This document shows positions 60,943 to 64,000 of a stretch of 64,000 bases of DNA, piece after piece. A program made the position numbers and the translations under genes. Origin of the DNA: CAZSBB01 sp964605235 (GTDB lineage: Bacteria > Planctomycetota > Phycisphaerae > Phycisphaerales > Phycisphaeraceae); NCBI GenBank assembly GCA_964605235.1, contig CAZSBB010000023.1, positions 1 to 64,000 on the forward strand. The letters run 5' to 3'. Positions within the stretch are counted from its first letter, which is position 1, and each line of letters begins with the position of its first letter. Below the pieces are notes generated by a model, which searched no databases, was not told the origin of the DNA, and saw only the letters and a list, made by a program, of their open reading frames with translations.

Positions 60943-62078
60943 ACACGTCCTTCCACGACCGCCTGACCGCCGGCATCGTCAACTGGATGGAAAACAAGCC
61001 GACGCCTGACGGGGTGATCCGCGCGGGCATCCGTCGGCTGTGCGCGGCGCGCCTGCAACAACTCGACGCCGGCGATGGCGAAGCCCAGATGCACGCCCTG
61101 CAGGCTTTCATAGAGCGCATGAACACCGGGCCGATCGCCCCGGTTCCGCAGAAAGCCAACGAGCAGCATTACGAGTTGCCGCCGGAGTTTTTCGCGTTGT
61201 GCCTGGGCCCGCATCGCAAGTACAGCAGTTGCTACTGGTCGGCGCAGGCGCAACTGTTGGAGCAAGCCGAACGGGAGTCGCTGCTGCAGACCTGCGCCCA
61301 CGCCGAACTGGCCGATGGTCAGGACATTCTCGAACTGGGCTGCGGCTGGGGTTCGCTGTCGTTGTGGATGGCCGGCCGATACCCGCGGGCCCGGATCACC
61401 GCGGTCTCCAACTCGGCGCCGCAGCGACAATACATCCTGCAGCAGGCGCAGCAGCGCGGGTTGACCAACCTGTCCGTGCTGACCGCGGACATGAACCAGT
61501 TGCAGCGTCCTGCCGCCGGCTATGACCGGGTGGTCAGCGTGGAAATGTTCGAGCACATGCGCAACTACCGCGCCCTGCTGGAGCGCATCGCCCACTGGCT
61601 GCGTCCCGAGGGCAAGCTGATGATCCATGTCTTCTGCCATGCCCGGCACGCTTATGCGTTCGACACCGACGGCGCCCGCAACTGGATGGGTCGGCACTTC
61701 TTCACCGGCGGCATCATGCCCAGCGACGATCTGCTGCTGCGCTGCAACGAACATCTGGGCGTGCGGCGGCAGTGGCGCTGGAGCGGCACGCACTATCAGC
61801 GCACCGCCAACGCCTGGCTGGCGAACCTGGACGCCAACCGCGGCGCGGCGCTGGAACTGCTGGGGCGGACCTACGGCGCGGCGGAGGCGCGCCGCTGGCT
61901 GCAACGGTGGCGCATCTTCTTCATGGCGTGCGCGGAGTTGTTCGGCTACCAGGGCGGCCGGCAATGGGGCGTGGCGCACTATCTGCTGGAGCCGCAACCA
62001 TCACGGCTCATCAGCGCGGCGCCCGAGAGTCCGAGTTGGCACGTGGAGGCTGCGGCATTGCCGGCGTCTGCGGATTGA
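60939..62078 (+). CDS. Second cyclopropane-synthase-family SAM methyltransferase
   Basis: 379 residues from ATG 60939. The SAM site is LELGCGWGSLSLWMAGRYPR, with SVEMFEHMRNYRALLERIAH and MIHVFCHARHAYAF later, the pattern of CFA-like enzymes distinct from the first copy (closer to plant coclaurine-N-methyltransferase-like sequences). Residues 75-105 (NEQHYELPPEFFALCLGPHR, YSSCYW) give the acyl-binding N-terminal part. It could act on a different lipid or a soluble amine. Last gene of the operon; its stop lies 6 bases from a convergent deacetylase-like gene. Confidence 0.9.
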   Translation: MNTSFHDRLTAGIVNWMENKPTPDGVIRAGIRRLCAARLQQLDAGDGEAQMHALQAFIERMNTGPIAPVPQKANEQHYELPPEFFALCLGPHRKYSSCYWSAQAQLLEQAERESLLQTCAHAELADGQDILELGCGWGSLSLWMAGRYPRARITAVSNSAPQRQYILQQAQQRGLTNLSVLTADMNQLQRPAAGYDRVVSVEMFEHMRNYRALLERIAHWLRPEGKLMIHVFCHARHAYAFDTDGARNWMGRHFFTGGIMPSDDLLLRCNEHLGVRRQWRWSGTHYQRTANAWLANLDANRGAALELLGRTYGAAEARRWLQRWRIFFMACAELFGYQGGRQWGVAHYLLEPQPSRLISAAPESPSWHVEAAALPASAD

Positions 62079-62084
62079 CCGGCA

Positions 62085-63479
62085 TCAGCGTGGCCAGGCG
62101 GGCTTGGCGGACCACGCCTGCAGACAGGTGAAGTCGGCAACCGAGGTGAAGTCCATCCCCGGCGCAAACACCCGCCAGCCCGCCAGCGCCAGCACCTGGG
62201 CGCGCCACGACTGGGCCACCTGCGGCCAGGGCGCGCGCGCGGACGGAACCCAGGCGCGCGCGGCTCGTCCTGACGCCAGATCGTCGTACGCCAGCGCCAG
62301 CAGACTCAACAGCCGCGCCGGCTCCGGTTCATGGGGCAAGCGTCCGGTGTGTCGCACATTCTGCCCCAGCGCCGTCGCCTGCGCCACCAGCGCATTGAAG
62401 TCAACGGTTGCGCCTGTTTCCTCTGCTGACGCCTGCGTGGGGCCGATCACCGGCACGACGGAAAGCACTGCAGGCAATGCGCCCCGAGTGGACCACGCCA
62501 CAACCGCATCCGCCAGCGCCACCAGCAATTCGGCGGGGCTGAAGTGCGGGTGCAGGGGAACATCGTCACTGCTGCGCACCCGTTGGGCATAGTCGTGCAG
62601 TTGCGCGGCGGAGACGGTGACGCTGCTCTGACCAAAGATGTCGGCGACCTGGCTCAAGCCCACAATGTGGGTGTGTCGTGTTGCCGCCAGGTGGTCGAGA
62701 TAGCGCAGAAAATTGCGGCGAATCGCCTGTCGCTGAGCCTCGGGACGCAACGGCGGCGGCAGCGGCTGGGGTCGATTGACGCCATCGTAGTAATTCCAGC
62801 AGGAATACTCGGTGGTGTTCAGGCGATGCGGATGGGCGCCGAACATGCTGGTGAAGGCATGGGTGCGAGCGGCCTCCGCCAGGTGGGCGTCAAAGGTTTC
62901 AAGGTGGCGGGTGAAGGCGTCATCCTCGGGATAGACGCCTTCGAAATAGCCTGGGCCGTTGTGGTTGGTGGCGGGGTCGATGACCAGGCCCAGGATGGAG
63001 AAGCAGAGGGTGCCGGCGAACCAGAAGGCGCGGTGGCCGGGCAGCGCGAAGGGAACGCCATAGAACACCTTGCCGCAGCGGCCGGCGGCGTGGACCGCCT
63101 GGGGCGTGTAGGAGCCGCCGTGCCGGGTCAAGCCGGCGCAGCGGCCGAACAGCCGTTCGATCAGCGCGAATCCTGGCGCTTCGGTTGCCAGGGCGATTTT
63201 GACGCCCTGGTCCCAATCGACCTCGACGATGCGTTCAGTGGTGGTGGGATGCCGCGAGCCATGGTGATAGTGGCTGGAAGCATCATGGCGGCGGACGGCG
63301 TCGAGCACATCGCGTCGGCCGCGTTGTTCGAGCGTGAGCGCCTTGTCGCCGATGACATGGAAGGAGCCGATGATGCCGCGCCGGGTCAGTTCATCGGCGA
63401 TCCACAGCACAATGTCATCGGCGCCGCAGGCGGGCGGCGAAATGGAATCCTCGGTGTCGAAGTACAGGATGGAATACAT
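62085..63479 (-). CDS. Polysaccharide deacetylase-like (NodB-fold) protein
   Basis: 464 residues from ATG 63479. The N-terminal 270 residues look like a carbohydrate esterase 4 barrel: ILYFDTEDSISPPA with the Asp-x-Glu-Asp cluster, GIIGSFHVIGDKALTL, and RHDASSHYHHGSRHPTT with His residues for a metal site. VEVDWDQGVKIALATE and THIVGLSQVADIFG continue the fold. The C-terminal 170 residues are alpha-rich and unassigned. No signal peptide is apparent. It follows the partial gene at 63511-64000 on the same strand with a 31-base gap. The deacetylase call rests on strand pattern, not on a full motif, so it is moderate. Confidence 0.6.
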   Translation of the reverse strand: MYSILYFDTEDSISPPACGADDIVLWIADELTRRGIIGSFHVIGDKALTLEQRGRRDVLDAVRRHDASSHYHHGSRHPTTTERIVEVDWDQGVKIALATEAPGFALIERLFGRCAGLTRHGGSYTPQAVHAAGRCGKVFYGVPFALPGHRAFWFAGTLCFSILGLVIDPATNHNGPGYFEGVYPEDDAFTRHLETFDAHLAEAARTHAFTSMFGAHPHRLNTTEYSCWNYYDGVNRPQPLPPPLRPEAQRQAIRRNFLRYLDHLAATRHTHIVGLSQVADIFGQSSVTVSAAQLHDYAQRVRSSDDVPLHPHFSPAELLVALADAVVAWSTRGALPAVLSVVPVIGPTQASAEETGATVDFNALVAQATALGQNVRHTGRLPHEPEPARLLSLLALAYDDLASGRAARAWVPSARAPWPQVAQSWRAQVLALAGWRVFAPGMDFTSVADFTCLQAWSAKPAWPR

Positions 63480-63510
63480 GGTGCGGTGCGGACCTTGAGC
63501 GTGCGCGGGG

Positions 63511-64000
63511 TTAATCGTTGCCGGACGCTGGCGATTCCTGCGTCCACTGCCGCAGGTAAGGTTCCCAGAACGTCTGGGCGGCGGCGGGGTCGGTCAGTTG
63601 AGCGCCGCCGCTGCCGGGCAACGGCGCCAGGATGCTCATGGCATAGGGCAGATTCATCATGGTGCGGCTCAGATGCGGCGGACCGAAGCCGGGGATGAGC
63701 GCTTCGGGCTGCGGCGGGGCGAAGGCGACATGGCGCGCCACCCGCGCGTCGCCGGTCAACCGCTGGAGCAAGCCCAGCGTGATCGCCGGCCCCAGACCAT
63801 TGCGTTTGACGACCTGGCCGGCGCCCCATTGCTCGCGCAGCCGCTGCGCCACGCGCGGATCACGGGTGTATTCATGCATCCGCCACCAACCCATCTGGCT
63901 AAAGTGCGGGAGGATGAAGTCTTCGATCGGCACGGACAGGCAGGCTTCTTTGAACCAGTGAATGGTCTTGAGCAAGGGCGCGTAGTGGGTGGCCTGATAG
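63511..64000 (-). CDS. Partial protein of unknown function, C-terminal part
   Basis: The frame is open to the end of the window and ends at TGA 63511-63513, giving the last 162 residues. It contains LLKTIHWFKEACLSV, EDFILPHFSQMGWWRMHEYT, QWGAGQVVKRNGLGPAITLG and LPYAMSILAPLPGSG, aromatic-rich and partly helical. I recognise no domain. The gene is probably co-transcribed with the deacetylase-like gene that follows, so a role in glycan modification is conceivable but unsupported by motif. The start codon lies beyond the window. Confidence 0.5.
   Translation of the reverse strand, partial: YQATHYAPLLKTIHWFKEACLSVPIEDFILPHFSQMGWWRMHEYTRDPRVAQRLREQWGAGQVVKRNGLGPAITLGLLQRLTGDARVARHVAFAPPQPEALIPGFGPPHLSRTMMNLPYAMSILAPLPGSGGAQLTDPAAAQTFWEPYLRQWTQESPASGND

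Noticed and set aside
1..64000. CRISPR arrays, tRNA or rRNA genes, transposase genes, phage genes
   Set aside because: No regularly spaced repeats, cloverleaf-like segments, rRNA motifs, or DDE/integrase-type proteins were seen when reading the gaps and frames.

Overview
The window is 64 kb of high-GC bacterial DNA that most resembles a planctomycete, probably of the Phycisphaerae type. The evidence is inferential: prepilin-type proteins of the GFTLIELLVV...LLPALAKAREAAR kind, a PEP-CTERM protein, several sulfatases and lyase-like proteins next to GntR, AraC and IclR regulators, a UvrC lacking its C-terminal domain, and dispersed palindromic repeats between housekeeping genes. No rRNA, tRNA, CRISPR array, transposase or phage gene was recognised. 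Almost every kilobase is coding.

Region 1 (1-15.5 kb) mixes housekeeping and orphan genes: the tail of a thioredoxin-like protein, a bPH2 membrane protein, an ankyrin protein, UvrC, a GntR-type sugar-sensing regulator flanked by two unusual glycosidase-like barrel proteins, a NapH-like ferredoxin, a zincin-like protein, an alpha/beta hydrolase, a MazG-like protein and a copper-type P-ATPase. Its gaps hold several families of palindromic repeats. Region 2 (15.5-26.2 kb) contains a secreted beta-propeller protein behind a pseudopilin gene broken by an in-frame amber codon, a divergent AraC regulator, an M20 peptidase, a degenerate metallo-beta-lactamase-fold protein, CoaD, a PEP-CTERM protein with a clear terminator, and another secreted propeller protein.

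Region 3 (26.2-37.8 kb) is a carbohydrate locus. A leftward operon (IclR regulator, glucarate-dehydratase-like enolase, GH10 xylanase, SDR, RraA-like aldolase, heparinase II/III-like lyase) faces a rightward sulfatase, SGNH esterase and barrel protein across a short AT-rich promoter with overlapping palindromes. It looks like a sulfated or uronate-containing glycan being dismantled and its sugar acid being dehydrated, oxidised and cleaved. Region 4 (37.8-53.1 kb) is a second such locus: GntR regulator, two pseudopilins, a 1450-residue secreted glycosidase-like protein and a 1026-residue secreted lyase-like protein on the minus strand, with two sulfatases (one with C-terminal HEAT repeats) and an MFS transporter divergently on the plus strand. 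The sulfatases lack signal peptides, while the giant proteins have them, suggesting a split between surface and cytoplasmic steps.

Region 5 (53.1-64 kb) has a PhyH-family oxygenase facing an AraC regulator, then a tight seven-gene lipid-modification operon (acyl desaturase, COG2907 FAD oxidoreductase, DUF1365, cyclopropane-fatty-acid-synthase-type methyltransferase, DUF2878, DUF1295, second methyltransferase). It converges on a polysaccharide-deacetylase-like gene and a partial gene of unknown function. The lipid operon and the repeated regulator-pseudopilin-giant secreted protein modules are the most interesting systems here.
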